A stretch of 64,000 nt of DNA from JBEBGV01 sp040081265 (GTDB lineage Bacteria > Acidobacteriota > Vicinamibacteria > Vicinamibacterales > UBA2999): assembly GCA_040081265.1 (NCBI GenBank), contig JBEBGV010000007.1, positions 1 to 64,000 of the forward strand. The letters are read 5' to 3'. This document shows, in pieces, positions 51,534-59,911 of the stretch. The translations under genes and the position numbers were made by a program. Position 1 is the first letter of the stretch. Each line of letters opens with the position of its first letter. The notes under the pieces are model-generated. The model was given only the letters and a program-made list of their open reading frames with translations, ran no database searches and had not been told where the DNA came from.

Positions 51534-53017
51534 TACGTCACTCGCACTCTGTAATTGAGCACTGTCGTGGCGTCCTGCGCGACCGGCACCTTGAACTGCG
51601 CGGCCCAGGCGTCGGTCTTCTGCGCCGGATGGGTTGAACGGATGATCCGCCAGGTGCCGCCGATGGGCTCGTTGACCTCGACGGTGATCGGTGCAGCCTT
51701 GTGGTTGCGCAGCGTCACTTCATACTCGACCTCGTAGACATTCGCCGCGATCTTCTGGAAGTCGACCTGCTTGCGCTCCGAGACGACGTCGAAGGCGTTG
51801 CCGATCCTGATGTTCAGCGTCTCGTCCTTCGGCGTGTGGTCGATGCGATCCTCGCCCACGAACTGGATGCCGCCCTTCGAGTCGGACTGAAACACGCGTA
51901 CTGTGCCCGAAGGCATCGGCATGCCAAGCCCGCCCTTGACCTCGTTCCTGAACTGGTAGATCACCTGCACATCGTTCTTGAGCGGTGAGCCGGGGTGCTG
52001 CGCGTTGCGGTAGTAGAACGCCTGGCCGTCAACGACGTAGCGCTTGATCACGGGCACCCCTGTGGCGCCGAGCATGCTGACCTGCTTGGTCTGGTTGTTG
52101 TTGATGCTCGTCTTCCGGTCCAGCGTGTAGAGGTGGTAGTCGGAGAACGACTCCTGCGACATCGGTGGCGCGGCCACCATCGCCATGTCGCCACGCGACT
52201 CCAGGGCCATGCGACCAAACGCGGTCTTCACGCGGTTCAGTTCACCTGCCACCAGTTGCAGACTCGCGTTGTTGAACGCGGTGCCGCTGGCGTTCTTGAG
52301 CGTGACCCAGCCGTCCAGATCTCCAAGTTTGTCGTCACGCGTCACCGTCAGGACGTAGTCGGCATTCCACGACAGGTTGCTCGCCAGATACGAGGCCTCG
52401 ACCCGGTGGCTGGTCGCGCCCTGGTTGTTGAGTGACCAGATGAGCGTCGGGCGCGAGAACAGGTTGCCCGGGAGTTCCGGATAGCGGATGTGGCTCGCCG
52501 GAAAGCCGGTCACGATCTCGTTGCCGATCTGCCAGACGGGGGCCGTGTTGAAGCTCAGGAGGCGCGCCGTCACCGCCTCCTCCACGTCTCTCCCGTTCTC
52601 CTGGCGCGTGCGCACGAGTGTCACGTCGCGGCCGACGTACTTGCGTAGCAGCTTGTCGGGCTCGAGCAGGTCGTACTCGTAGTTCTGTTCGAGCACGCCC
52701 AGCCTCGACGGCTCGCTCAACGATCTGAAGTGGACGGTCGCCGGGTTGACCGTCGCGGCGATATCCATGAAGCGCACGTCGGACACGCCGCGAGCCAGGC
52801 GCATGGTGCGCACGTCGCGTACGAGCGCGAGGTCAGAGTTGTAGACGGTCAGCGAGAGCTCCGTCTGATCGTCGAGCGTCGAGGCGTCTGTGACCGGCGC
52901 CTGCGCGGGCGCGGTGACCTCCGCCCCTGCTTCGGCCTTCAGCGGCAGCGTGGTTCGCGGGGTCATGGCGCCCACGGCGACGAGCGCGGGCGCGATCATC
53001 CAGATCTTTGCAGCCAT
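51530..53017 (-). CDS. DUF4139 domain-containing secreted protein
   Basis: 495 aa with an N-terminal hydrophobic signal (MAAKIWMIAPALVAVGAM). It reads LTVYNSDLALVRDVRTMRL near residue 60, the typical DUF4139 entry, then LLSFNTAPVWQIGNEI, LSWNADYVLTV, NASGTAFNNASLQLVAGE, and a C-terminal VYEVEYEVTLRNHKAAPITV. Members are secreted beta-rich proteins of unknown role. Stop in a 7-bp repeat; a REP-like pair precedes the gene. Confidence 0.82.
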   Translation of the reverse strand: MAAKIWMIAPALVAVGAMTPRTTLPLKAEAGAEVTAPAQAPVTDASTLDDQTELSLTVYNSDLALVRDVRTMRLARGVSDVRFMDIAATVNPATVHFRSLSEPSRLGVLEQNYEYDLLEPDKLLRKYVGRDVTLVRTRQENGRDVEEAVTARLLSFNTAPVWQIGNEIVTGFPASHIRYPELPGNLFSRPTLIWSLNNQGATSHRVEASYLASNLSWNADYVLTVTRDDKLGDLDGWVTLKNASGTAFNNASLQLVAGELNRVKTAFGRMALESRGDMAMVAAPPMSQESFSDYHLYTLDRKTSINNNQTKQVSMLGATGVPVIKRYVVDGQAFYYRNAQHPGSPLKNDVQVIYQFRNEVKGGLGMPMPSGTVRVFQSDSKGGIQFVGEDRIDHTPKDETLNIRIGNAFDVVSERKQVDFQKIAANVYEVEYEVTLRNHKAAPITVEVNEPIGGTWRIIRSTHPAQKTDAWAAQFKVPVAQDATTVLNYRVRVTY

Positions 53018-53115
53018 AGTCGGGCTCCTCCAGGCAGCCGGAACGACGCGTCAGGCGTCGATGTTGTGGCTGTCTGTTCTTAGAACGGAGCTGGCGGGAA
53101 AGCTTGCAGGACGCC

Positions 53116-53204
53116 CCGGCGGGTCCTACGGACCCGCCCTACGTACGTCTCGCCCCAACGTCCCGCCACCGACCGTACGTAGGCCGGGTCCGCAGGACCC
53201 GGCG
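53116..53204. repeat. REPIN-like inverted pair (type example)
   Basis: First hairpin: GGCGGGTCC (53118-53126), loop TAC, GGACCCGCC (53130-53138), then CTACGTACGT. Second, inverted: CGTACGTAG (53174-53182) then GCCGGGTCC, loop GCA, GGACCCGGC (53195-53203). Stem and flank are both conserved between the two halves with the flanks facing inwards, as in REPIN/BIME doublets. It lies between the DUF4139 and anti-sigma genes, 2 bp from the latter's stop. Confidence 0.88.
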
Positions 53205-53206
53205 TT

Positions 53207-54232
53207 TCACGGAAACGTCGTCCACGACGAGCCGCGGTCGCTCGTGCTGAACCGGCGACCGTCGGCGGCCGTGGCAATAGCAGACCGGGCGCTGGTGGCA
53301 GTTACGCCCGTGAGATCAACGGTTTCCGGGAAGCGCAGGCGCATGAAGCGGACGCCGTCTTCAGTCAGCCAGACCGCTCCACCGCCGCCCACGAACCAAC
53401 CGATGCCGGCTGCCGGAGAAGCCCCTGCGCGCACAGCGTTAGCGGGTACACCCTGGGTCGGCTGCCACGTGGCTCCACCGTCGGTCGAGTACTCCGGAAT
53501 TCCGGAACCGGCAAGGCGCCAGCGTTCGGCACCCGACGGCGAACGCACGTCGAGGGGGGCCGGCCCGGCGACGGCACGGGCAGCGATCCCGGCAGCCCGC
53601 GGGGGCGCCGGGGATGCAGGTGCTGCAACTGGCGCCGCGGCGGCCGGCGGTGCCACGAGCACGTTGTTGAACTGCAGTTCGGCCGACTCGGCTGTCGCCG
53701 CCGCAGGCGGGGCTGCCTTCGCCGCCGCGTCAGCCTCTGCGCGTGCGTCGAGCCGCTCTCGCGCAGGCGAGTCGGCAGGTGGGGTCGCCGGCGCCGGCGG
53801 ATCGACCCGGACCTCGAATCGCTGTGCCTCGGGGGCAACCCGGAATTCTTCCTGCGGCGCGGCCACTTCAACGCTCGACTGCACCAACTCTGGAGCCTGT
53901 GGAGCCGGCGGGCGCGTGGCGACGTAAATGGCTATCGCCGCGGCAGTTCCCGCCACGGGAACAAGCCAGCCGATGTGCCACCGCTTCCACAGCGACTCGA
54001 CAGGCGCCGCCTCGGGCTCGCTGCGGACCAGGGCCGCCACCACAGCCTGGCACCTGGCGCATCCCGACACATGGTTCTCGACGCGGGTCATCATTGCGGC
54101 CGGGAGCGTTCGCTCCGTCCATGCCGCCAGCGCCTCGGCGTCCACGCATGAGGAATCGCCCGACTCGCCACGTGCCAGCGCGCGAGCCAGGAGCTTGTCC
54201 ATCACGGGGTCGCGATCGTTTGCGGTTGCCAC
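53207..54232 (-). CDS. Anti-sigma factor with BNR/Ycf48-like sensor domain
   Basis: 341 aa, GTG start. N-terminal zinc-finger anti-sigma domain (HVSGCARCQ near 53-61, preceded by ALAAWTERTLP). One transmembrane helix (about 88-107, HIGWLVPVAGTAAAIAIYVA). Then a Pro/Ala-rich linker (about 110-225) and a C-terminal region with WRLAGSGIPEYSTDGGATWQ and FSTDRG-like FSTSDRGSSWTTF, the Asp-box form of BNR/Ycf48 repeats. It probably holds the adjacent sigma factor inactive and senses something in the periplasm through the BNR domain. It follows the sigma gene after 9 bp. Confidence 0.78.
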   Translation of the reverse strand: MATANDRDPVMDKLLARALARGESGDSSCVDAEALAAWTERTLPAAMMTRVENHVSGCARCQAVVAALVRSEPEAAPVESLWKRWHIGWLVPVAGTAAAIAIYVATRPPAPQAPELVQSSVEVAAPQEEFRVAPEAQRFEVRVDPPAPATPPADSPARERLDARAEADAAAKAAPPAAATAESAELQFNNVLVAPPAAAAPVAAPASPAPPRAAGIAARAVAGPAPLDVRSPSGAERWRLAGSGIPEYSTDGGATWQPTQGVPANAVRAGASPAAGIGWFVGGGGAVWLTEDGVRFMRLRFPETVDLTGVTATSARSAIATAADGRRFSTSDRGSSWTTFP

Positions 54233-54241
54233 ACGTTCCCC

Positions 54242-55123
54242 CTACTTAGAACGATCCAGCGCCGAATCCTTGTGGGCGCCCGGTTCAGCCAGCAATTGGC
54301 CGACATCGAGCGGTCCAGGGTCGGCAACCGCTTCGGCGAACGCCTCGGCAATCTCGGCCGGACTCATGGCGTGTTCGCTTTGCAACTGCTCGTCCACATC
54401 GCGTCTGAGTTCGCGCCGCGTGCGCGTCAGGTGACGCGACACGGTGGCTTCGTGCTCGCCGGTCAGCTTGCCGATCTGCGCCAGCGTCAACTGCTGGGCA
54501 TGGTAGCAGGCCAGGCGCAGCCGGTCGCGGGGCGTCAGCCGACCCAGCGCAGCGGTGAAGGCCCCAATCACCGCCGCCACAAGGCGTTGCCGATCCGGCG
54601 ACGCAGCGGCTGGCGCGACAGGCGTCGTCCCCGCACCCTCTTCTGGCAGCGGTTCAAGTCGCTTCCCGGACCGGAGCCGGTCCACGTGTCGCTGCGCGAG
54701 CACCGACCGCAGCCACGTCCCCAGGCTGCTGCGTCCGTGAAAGTACCGGAAGAGCGACTGACGCTCGCCGTCGCGCTCTTTCAGCCCGAACAGGTCCGCG
54801 TACAGAGAGTCGGCGAGTTCGCGCCCGTTCCCCGATGCGTCGATCGCGGCAGCCGCGCGATAGAGCTGCGGCCGGAACGCACCGATGAAGTGCTCCCATG
54901 CCGCGTCGTGGCCGTCCTGGCAGGCCGACGCCAGCGCGAGATCCTCCAGGTGCAGCCCTTCCAGGTAGCGTTCGACGTGCCTGGCATCGGGCATCCCCTC
55001 GGGAAACGCCTTCTCGACCGATCGCGTCAGCACGTCGGCAAACCTGTCGGCACCAACCTGCCAGCGGGCAGTGCCCGCGCGGGTGGCGAGCCTGGCGACG
55101 AGCGAGGGCTCGAGTCGTGGCAA
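54242..55123 (-). CDS. ECF-like sigma-70 family sigma factor
   Basis: 293 aa, TTG start 9 bp after the esterase stop. Region 2 is seen around SLFRYFHGRSSLGTWLRSVLAQRHVDRLRSGKR, region 4 around LGRLTPRDRLRLACYHAQQLTLAQIGKLTGEHEATVSRHLTRTRRELRRDV. It is longer than usual ECF factors: a helical extension of about 90 residues precedes region 2 and a 35-residue tail follows. The next gene downstream encodes its probable anti-sigma factor. Confidence 0.82.
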   Translation of the reverse strand: MPRLEPSLVARLATRAGTARWQVGADRFADVLTRSVEKAFPEGMPDARHVERYLEGLHLEDLALASACQDGHDAAWEHFIGAFRPQLYRAAAAIDASGNGRELADSLYADLFGLKERDGERQSLFRYFHGRSSLGTWLRSVLAQRHVDRLRSGKRLEPLPEEGAGTTPVAPAAASPDRQRLVAAVIGAFTAALGRLTPRDRLRLACYHAQQLTLAQIGKLTGEHEATVSRHLTRTRRELRRDVDEQLQSEHAMSPAEIAEAFAEAVADPGPLDVGQLLAEPGAHKDSALDRSK

Positions 55124-55132
55124 CGGCGCTGT

Positions 55133-55891
55133 TCAGGGATACGTGCGGAAGAACTTCACGATGAGCGTCGAGGCGTCGCGGGGCCAGATGTGCCCGTCTG
55201 GATGCAGCACGGTCATCACCGGCGCCTCTTTGTCCGACGAGTACCGCGTGCAGTTGGTGCCGCACGAGGTGCCCGCACCGGTGGCCGCGTTGGCCGTTCG
55301 TCCAAGCTCCACCGACTGCAGCTGCTCGGTGAACTCGTTCTGATGATCCTGCCGTCCCCCGATATGGATGAACGGCTTCGGTTCGCCGAGCGGCACCTTC
55401 GCCGTCAGCATCCCCGCCACCGGCGCAAACGCCGCAAACGTGCTGGCTCGAGTCGCCCAGAGCAGATACACAAGCTTCGCGCCGTTGGAGAACCCGGTCG
55501 CGTAGATCCGACGCTGGTCCAGCGGGTAGCGCTGCCTGAGATCGGCCAGCGCCACATCGAAGAACCTCAGATCACGGTTCGCCGCGCTCGAATCGGTGGT
55601 CTGAAATGCACCGCCGCCGCCAGGGAAACGTCCGAGCCCGTCCATGTAGACGATGAGCGCTTCTGGCCAGGCGTCGTGAAAGCCGACGCCGGTGAAGTTC
55701 TCGGCGGTGTCGCCCGCGCCGTGAAAGACAAAGACAACTGGAATGCGCGCGCCGGTCGCAACCGGAGCAAACACGATCGCTCGCCGCTCGACGCCATCGA
55801 CTTTCCAGGTCATGCGCGATGTCTCGGCAGAGGCCAGGCTGGCACTCCCGGCAACCAGCGTCGCGATCAGCAGGATTCGCATGGCCGTCAT
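55133..55891 (-). CDS. Secreted PHB depolymerase/LpqC-like esterase
   Basis: 252 aa from ATG 55891 (or 55882). Signal peptide to about 20. Alpha/beta hydrolase: VVFVFHGAGDTAENF (oxyanion), the nucleophile Ser in TGFSNGAKL, PFIHIGGRQDHQNEF and the late HPDGHIWP with the catalytic His. This matches polyhydroxybutyrate depolymerase/feruloyl esterase-like proteins. It precedes the sigma and anti-sigma genes in the same direction and may be co-transcribed. Confidence 0.82.
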   Translation of the reverse strand: MTAMRILLIATLVAGSASLASAETSRMTWKVDGVERRAIVFAPVATGARIPVVFVFHGAGDTAENFTGVGFHDAWPEALIVYMDGLGRFPGGGGAFQTTDSSAANRDLRFFDVALADLRQRYPLDQRRIYATGFSNGAKLVYLLWATRASTFAAFAPVAGMLTAKVPLGEPKPFIHIGGRQDHQNEFTEQLQSVELGRTANAATGAGTSCGTNCTRYSSDKEAPVMTVLHPDGHIWPRDASTLIVKFFRTYP

Positions 55892-55905
55892 GGTACCCTC
55901 GTTGG

Positions 55906-57030
55906 ATGCTTGGAGGCGGGAGGTTCTCGTCAACACTGCGCGCCCTCGCCGCGACCCTGCCCGGCGGACGGCGCCTGCACACCGAGCTCGAACACGCCAA
56001 CCAGCAGCGCGTTCGTCTGACGGCGCGAGTCGAGCGGATGCGCTCGCGCATGCTCGCCCTGGTCGCCAGCCGCAGGCGGCTTCGTGCCCGGCGCCTCAGC
56101 AAGGACGTGCTGCGACAGGTGCTGCCGTTACGCCACGCGGCGCTGATGGCCAGCGAGCCAACGGCCCGTCGCGCCAGCGAGTCGGCGTTCCTCGAACGCT
56201 CCGCCAGTTATCGCGCCGCCCTGGCCACGCTGCCGGAGTCGCTCACGACAGAAGCCTGGGACCCGGGACTGCAGACGTGGTGGATACCAGACACGCGCGC
56301 CCGGGGATCGAGCGCAGGACCGGCAATCGTCCGGGGCCACGCGCACGTGTCCTTCGAGGAGATCCTCAACGGCCGCGACCTCGCCCTGGGCGGCACGATG
56401 ATCGACATCGGGGCGAATGTCGGCGCCATGTCCCTGCCGCGCGTCGTGCTCGGCGACTTTTCACGGGTCTATGCCATCGAACCCGACCCCGACAACTACG
56501 CGTGCCTGGTCCGCAACGTGGTGCAGAACGGCCTGCAGGGACTGGTGCTGCCCGACCAGCTGGCGATCGGCGACACGATGGGGTATCTCTCGTTGCGTCG
56601 ATTGAGCAGCGGCACGCATCACCTCGTCGAGCACGCGGCGGACCAGGACCACGTCGTGCAAGTGCCGTGTTCAACGCTCGATGCCTGGGTTGACGCGATG
56701 AAGGTTGACCCGCTGCAGCTGACCTTCGTGAAGAGTGATACGCAGGGCTGGGACGTGCACGTCCTGCTCGGTGCACCCGGGCTTCTGCGTCACAGGCACA
56801 TCGCCTGGCAGCTGGAGTTCAGCCCGTCGATGCTCGGTCGTGCCGGCCACACGGCGGCCCAGGCGTTCGAGATCATCCGCAGCGCGTTCACCCATGTCAT
56901 CGACCTGCGCAGTGCCCGGGGACCGCGTGTCCGTCGTACCTCAGAGCTCGAGGACGTGCTCTCTGATGTGGGACACGGCGCGCGGCAGTACACCAACCTG
57001 CTGCTCTACAACGCCGGGCCCATGAGGTAA
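55906..57030 (+). CDS. FkbM family methyltransferase
   Basis: 374 aa from ATG 55906; a longer frame overlaps the divergent esterase. The first 110 residues are helical and basic (LEHANQQRVRLTARVERMRSR). The FkbM methyltransferase domain follows: GTMIDIGANVGAMSLP (SAM motif I), VYAIEPDPDNYACLVRN, LTFVKSDTQGWDVHVLLGA and WQLEFSPSM. FkbM proteins O-methylate sugars, polysaccharides or polyketides. First gene of the plus-strand glycan cluster; 10 bp before the next gene. Confidence 0.83.
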   Translation: MLGGGRFSSTLRALAATLPGGRRLHTELEHANQQRVRLTARVERMRSRMLALVASRRRLRARRLSKDVLRQVLPLRHAALMASEPTARRASESAFLERSASYRAALATLPESLTTEAWDPGLQTWWIPDTRARGSSAGPAIVRGHAHVSFEEILNGRDLALGGTMIDIGANVGAMSLPRVVLGDFSRVYAIEPDPDNYACLVRNVVQNGLQGLVLPDQLAIGDTMGYLSLRRLSSGTHHLVEHAADQDHVVQVPCSTLDAWVDAMKVDPLQLTFVKSDTQGWDVHVLLGAPGLLRHRHIAWQLEFSPSMLGRAGHTAAQAFEIIRSAFTHVIDLRSARGPRVRRTSELEDVLSDVGHGARQYTNLLLYNAGPMR

Positions 57031-57040
57031 CCTGCCCTCG

Positions 57041-58393
57041 ATGAACCTGATGGTGCTGCTCGCGGCCTTGCTGCCGTGGGCTGCTACACCGGTCTCGGCG
57101 TTCACGCGGTTCTACATCGCCTGCAGCGTGCTGTCGCTCGAAGCGCAGGCGATCACCGTGCTCGGGCGCGGCAGCCTCGACTCACTCGTCCCGTTCAACG
57201 CGATCCTCGCGGCGCTCGCGATCGCCTGGCACGTCAGGGCGAAGCGACCCGCGTGGCCATGGGTAGCCACCACCCGCCAGCGCCTGAGCGTTCCAGCGTT
57301 CCTCTCGGTCCTTGTCGTCGTTGCCGCGTTGAACGTCCTGCGGCCGGCTGAAGCCGCCGACGCCTACCTGCTCGAGCGCGTGCTGCAAATCGAGCGCACG
57401 GGCAATCTCTCGTACTCACCCGACATCACCCCCAAGGCCAACATCGTCGGCGGCTTCTACGAATTGGTGCTCGCCGATGTACAGGGCGTGCCGGCGGTCG
57501 GCGGATGGCTCGTCCAACTGCACGGCGTCTGGGGACTCCTGCTGTTCACCCTCGCCGTCGCCGCCGCACAGACGTGGCTTCCGGTGGGATCGGCGCCATG
57601 GGCGCAGGCGCTGCTCTTCACCGTGCCCGTGGTCTTTCACCAGCTGGTCATGATCAAGAACGACCTGTTCATCGGCGCTCCCGCCCTGGTGGCGCTGTCG
57701 TGGGCCGTCGGGAGCCGGGAGCGAACGACGGTCCAGGAGATCCTCTGGGCAGGCTGGCTCGTGGGTCTCGTGGTGGCCGCAAAACTCACCAACGCGGCGA
57801 CCGCGCTGGTGATTGCCGCCAGCGTGTTCGCGAGGGACCGCACGATTCGGCCGCTGTGGCTCACCGGCGCGGGCGTTGTGCTGGGGCTCGTAACCGGCGG
57901 GCTGGCGCTGACGTTCTGGCAGAACACCCAGTTCTACGGGGACCCGCTCGCGACCAGTCAGGTTGACGCGATGGGTAACCTGAACCGAAGCGTGGGCGAG
58001 GCAGTCGTCGGCCTCGGTCGTTTCGCCATCAGCCTCTTCGATTTGAGCCTGTTCACGCGCGTGGCCTGGCCTGGGCGCGGCGGCTGGGGTGGGACCTTCG
58101 GACTGCCGTTCATCTGGGCACTTGCGGTCCTGGTGGCGGCGTGGCGCGTCAGCCCTCAGTCACGACGCGCGCTTCTGGCGGGCGGCGTGTGCCTGCTGGC
58201 CCTTGGCGTTACCTTCCCCGATGCCGACCTATCACATCGACTGGCTCTGGGTCCGGGGCTGATGGTGATCGCGGCCGGCGCATCGGCGGCGCAAACCCTC
58301 GACCGGCGATGGGTCGTCCCTACCCTTGCTGCCGTGGTGCTCCTGTCGGCGGCGCAGATCCTGAGGAGCGCGTTCCTGTACTTCGTGGCCTAG
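57041..58393 (+). CDS. Polytopic membrane protein of the glycan cluster
   Basis: 450 aa, about ten hydrophobic segments. No clear family motif. A periplasmic loop after the third helix has LLERVLQIERTGNLSYSPDITPK; a QLVMIKNDLFIG block recalls O-antigen/GT-C enzymes. It could be a lipid-linked sugar transferase or polymerase. It is framed by the FkbM gene (10 bp) and GT2 gene (57 bp). Confidence 0.55.
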   Translation: MNLMVLLAALLPWAATPVSAFTRFYIACSVLSLEAQAITVLGRGSLDSLVPFNAILAALAIAWHVRAKRPAWPWVATTRQRLSVPAFLSVLVVVAALNVLRPAEAADAYLLERVLQIERTGNLSYSPDITPKANIVGGFYELVLADVQGVPAVGGWLVQLHGVWGLLLFTLAVAAAQTWLPVGSAPWAQALLFTVPVVFHQLVMIKNDLFIGAPALVALSWAVGSRERTTVQEILWAGWLVGLVVAAKLTNAATALVIAASVFARDRTIRPLWLTGAGVVLGLVTGGLALTFWQNTQFYGDPLATSQVDAMGNLNRSVGEAVVGLGRFAISLFDLSLFTRVAWPGRGGWGGTFGLPFIWALAVLVAAWRVSPQSRRALLAGGVCLLALGVTFPDADLSHRLALGPGLMVIAAGASAAQTLDRRWVVPTLAAVVLLSAAQILRSAFLYFVA

Positions 58394-58432
58394 GGCCACT
58401 ACATCTGGGGCCATACCCCTGCCCAAACGCTG

Positions 58433-58438
58433 TATAAT
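58433..58438 (+). promoter_or_regulatory. -10 box close to the GT2 start codon
   Basis: Perfect TATAAT preceded by TG, only 12 bp before the ATG at 58451. Transcription would begin about 6 bp before the ATG, giving a near-leaderless mRNA. No good -35 is seen. Confidence 0.4.
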
Positions 58439-58450
58439 CCGTAGGATCGA

Positions 58451-59206
58451 ATGACGTCAGTCTCTCCAGCGCGCGGCCGCGTCGTCGCAATCATGCCGGC
58501 TCGCAACAGCGCCCGGACCATCGAGAACACGCTTCGAGAAATCCCCCCCGGCTTCGTGGACGAGCTGATTCTGGTCGACAACGCGAGTCGCGACGACACG
58601 GTGGCGATAGCTGAGCGGCTGGGCATCACCGTCATCCGCCATCCCATTGATCGCGGGTTTGGCGGCAGCATCAAGACGCTGTTCCACGCTGCGCTCGCCG
58701 CCGACGCCGAATTCATCATCGAACTGCATCCCGACAACCAGTACGACGCCGGAGACATCCCGGCGCTGCTCGAGGCGATCCGGGGCACGAGCCACGCCAT
58801 GGTGATCGGCTCGCGTTTCATGCCCGCCTGGAATGCGGTGCGGGGTGGGATGCCGTGGTGGAAGTTTGTCGCCAACCGGTCCTTGACTGCGATGAACTGC
58901 CTGCTGATGGGCGTGCGCCTCTCGGAGTTTCACTCAGGCCTGCGCGTGTATAGCGCCAGGTGGGCGCGAACCGTTCCCTTTGAGCGGCTCTCAGACGACT
59001 TCAAGCTCGGTTTTCAGCTGGTCGCGCATGCCGTCGCCAACGGCTGGACCATTGGTCAGATTCCCACCGCGTGCCGCTACTTCGATGAAGCCTCATCGAA
59101 TCCCTTCGTCGGGTCGGTGGTCTATGGGTGGGGGACGCTGACCGAGTCCTTCGGAGTCTTCCTCTATCGCCTCGGACTTGGTGGGGCCCGGCTGCGCGCA
59201 CTGTGA
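58451..59206 (+). CDS. Glycosyltransferase family 2
   Basis: 251 aa. GT-A fold: VVAIMPARNSARTIENTL, DELILVDNASRDDTVAIAE, HPIDRGFGGSIKTLFHAAL, and FIIELHPDNQYDAGDI in place of DxD (HPDNQY). It resembles dolichol-phosphate mannose synthase-like enzymes and transfers a sugar from an NDP donor to lipid carrier or glycan. Its TGA overlaps the next start as GTGA. Confidence 0.87.
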   Translation: MTSVSPARGRVVAIMPARNSARTIENTLREIPPGFVDELILVDNASRDDTVAIAERLGITVIRHPIDRGFGGSIKTLFHAALAADAEFIIELHPDNQYDAGDIPALLEAIRGTSHAMVIGSRFMPAWNAVRGGMPWWKFVANRSLTAMNCLLMGVRLSEFHSGLRVYSARWARTVPFERLSDDFKLGFQLVAHAVANGWTIGQIPTACRYFDEASSNPFVGSVVYGWGTLTESFGVFLYRLGLGGARLRAL

Positions 59207-59910
59207 AGGCGGTGATTCTCGCTGGAGGGCTGGGCACGCGCATGGGCGATGAAACCGCCTCGCGTCCCAAACCGCTCGTCGAGGTCGGCGGACGTCCGAT
59301 CATCTGGCACATCCTGAAGATCTACCAGGCGTACGGCATCTCCGACTTCGTGATTTGCGCCGGCTACGCCGGCTCACTGCTGACCGAATATTTCGCGCGC
59401 GAACGCGGCGAGTCGTGGCGCGTCCAGGTCGTTGACACCGGCGAGAGCACGGCCACCGGCGGCCGGGTGAAGCGTGTGCGCGAATTGCTGGGCTCGGAGC
59501 CCTTCTGCATGACCTACGGCGACGGCGTGGCTGACGTCAACGTGCGAACGCTTCTCGACTTCCACCGCAGCCACGGTAAGCTAGTGACGGTCACCGCGGT
59601 GCGCCCCTGGCTCCCCTTTGGCGTCATCACGTTCCCCGCGGAGGGTGTCGCGGTGGGCTTCGAAGAGAAGCCTCGCCTGACCGACATGTGGGTCAACAGC
59701 GGGTTCTTTGTCATCGATCCGCGCGCAGTGGATCTGGTGAGCGGCGACGACCAGGCCTGGGAAAACGGCCCCATGGCCACCCTCGCGGCGCAGGGTCAAC
59801 TGGCCGCCTACCGGCACGAGGGATACTGGCAATGCATGGACACACCCAAGGATCGACAGGCACTCGAACAGGCGTGGGCAAGCGGACAGGCGCCATGGAA
59901 GGTCTGGTAG
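59203..59910 (+). CDS. Sugar nucleotidyltransferase (glucose-1-phosphate cytidylyltransferase-like)
   Basis: 235 aa from GTG 59203, overlapping the GT2 stop as GTGA. Signature KAVILAGGLGTRMGDETASRPKPLVEVGGRPI, then FVICAGYAGSLLTEYF, FCMTYGDGVADV, VGFEEKP and NSGFFVIDPRAVDLVSGDD, and final YWQCMDTPKDRQALEQ. The best match by eye is RfbF-type glucose-1-phosphate cytidylyltransferase (about 257 aa). It makes an activated hexose for the deoxy or branched sugar built by the next genes. Confidence 0.85.
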   Translation: MKAVILAGGLGTRMGDETASRPKPLVEVGGRPIIWHILKIYQAYGISDFVICAGYAGSLLTEYFARERGESWRVQVVDTGESTATGGRVKRVRELLGSEPFCMTYGDGVADVNVRTLLDFHRSHGKLVTVTAVRPWLPFGVITFPAEGVAVGFEEKPRLTDMWVNSGFFVIDPRAVDLVSGDDQAWENGPMATLAAQGQLAAYRHEGYWQCMDTPKDRQALEQAWASGQAPWKVW

Positions 59911-59911
59911 C

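Noticed and set aside
54272..56020. 582-aa plus-strand frame over the sigma, anti-sigma and esterase region
   Set aside because: Antisense to well-supported genes; no ribosome site or family signature. Long antisense frames are common in GC-rich DNA.
58395..58430. Possible terminator GGGCC...GGGCC before the GT2 gene
   Set aside because: The arms are not a real inverted repeat beyond GGCC and no T-run follows.
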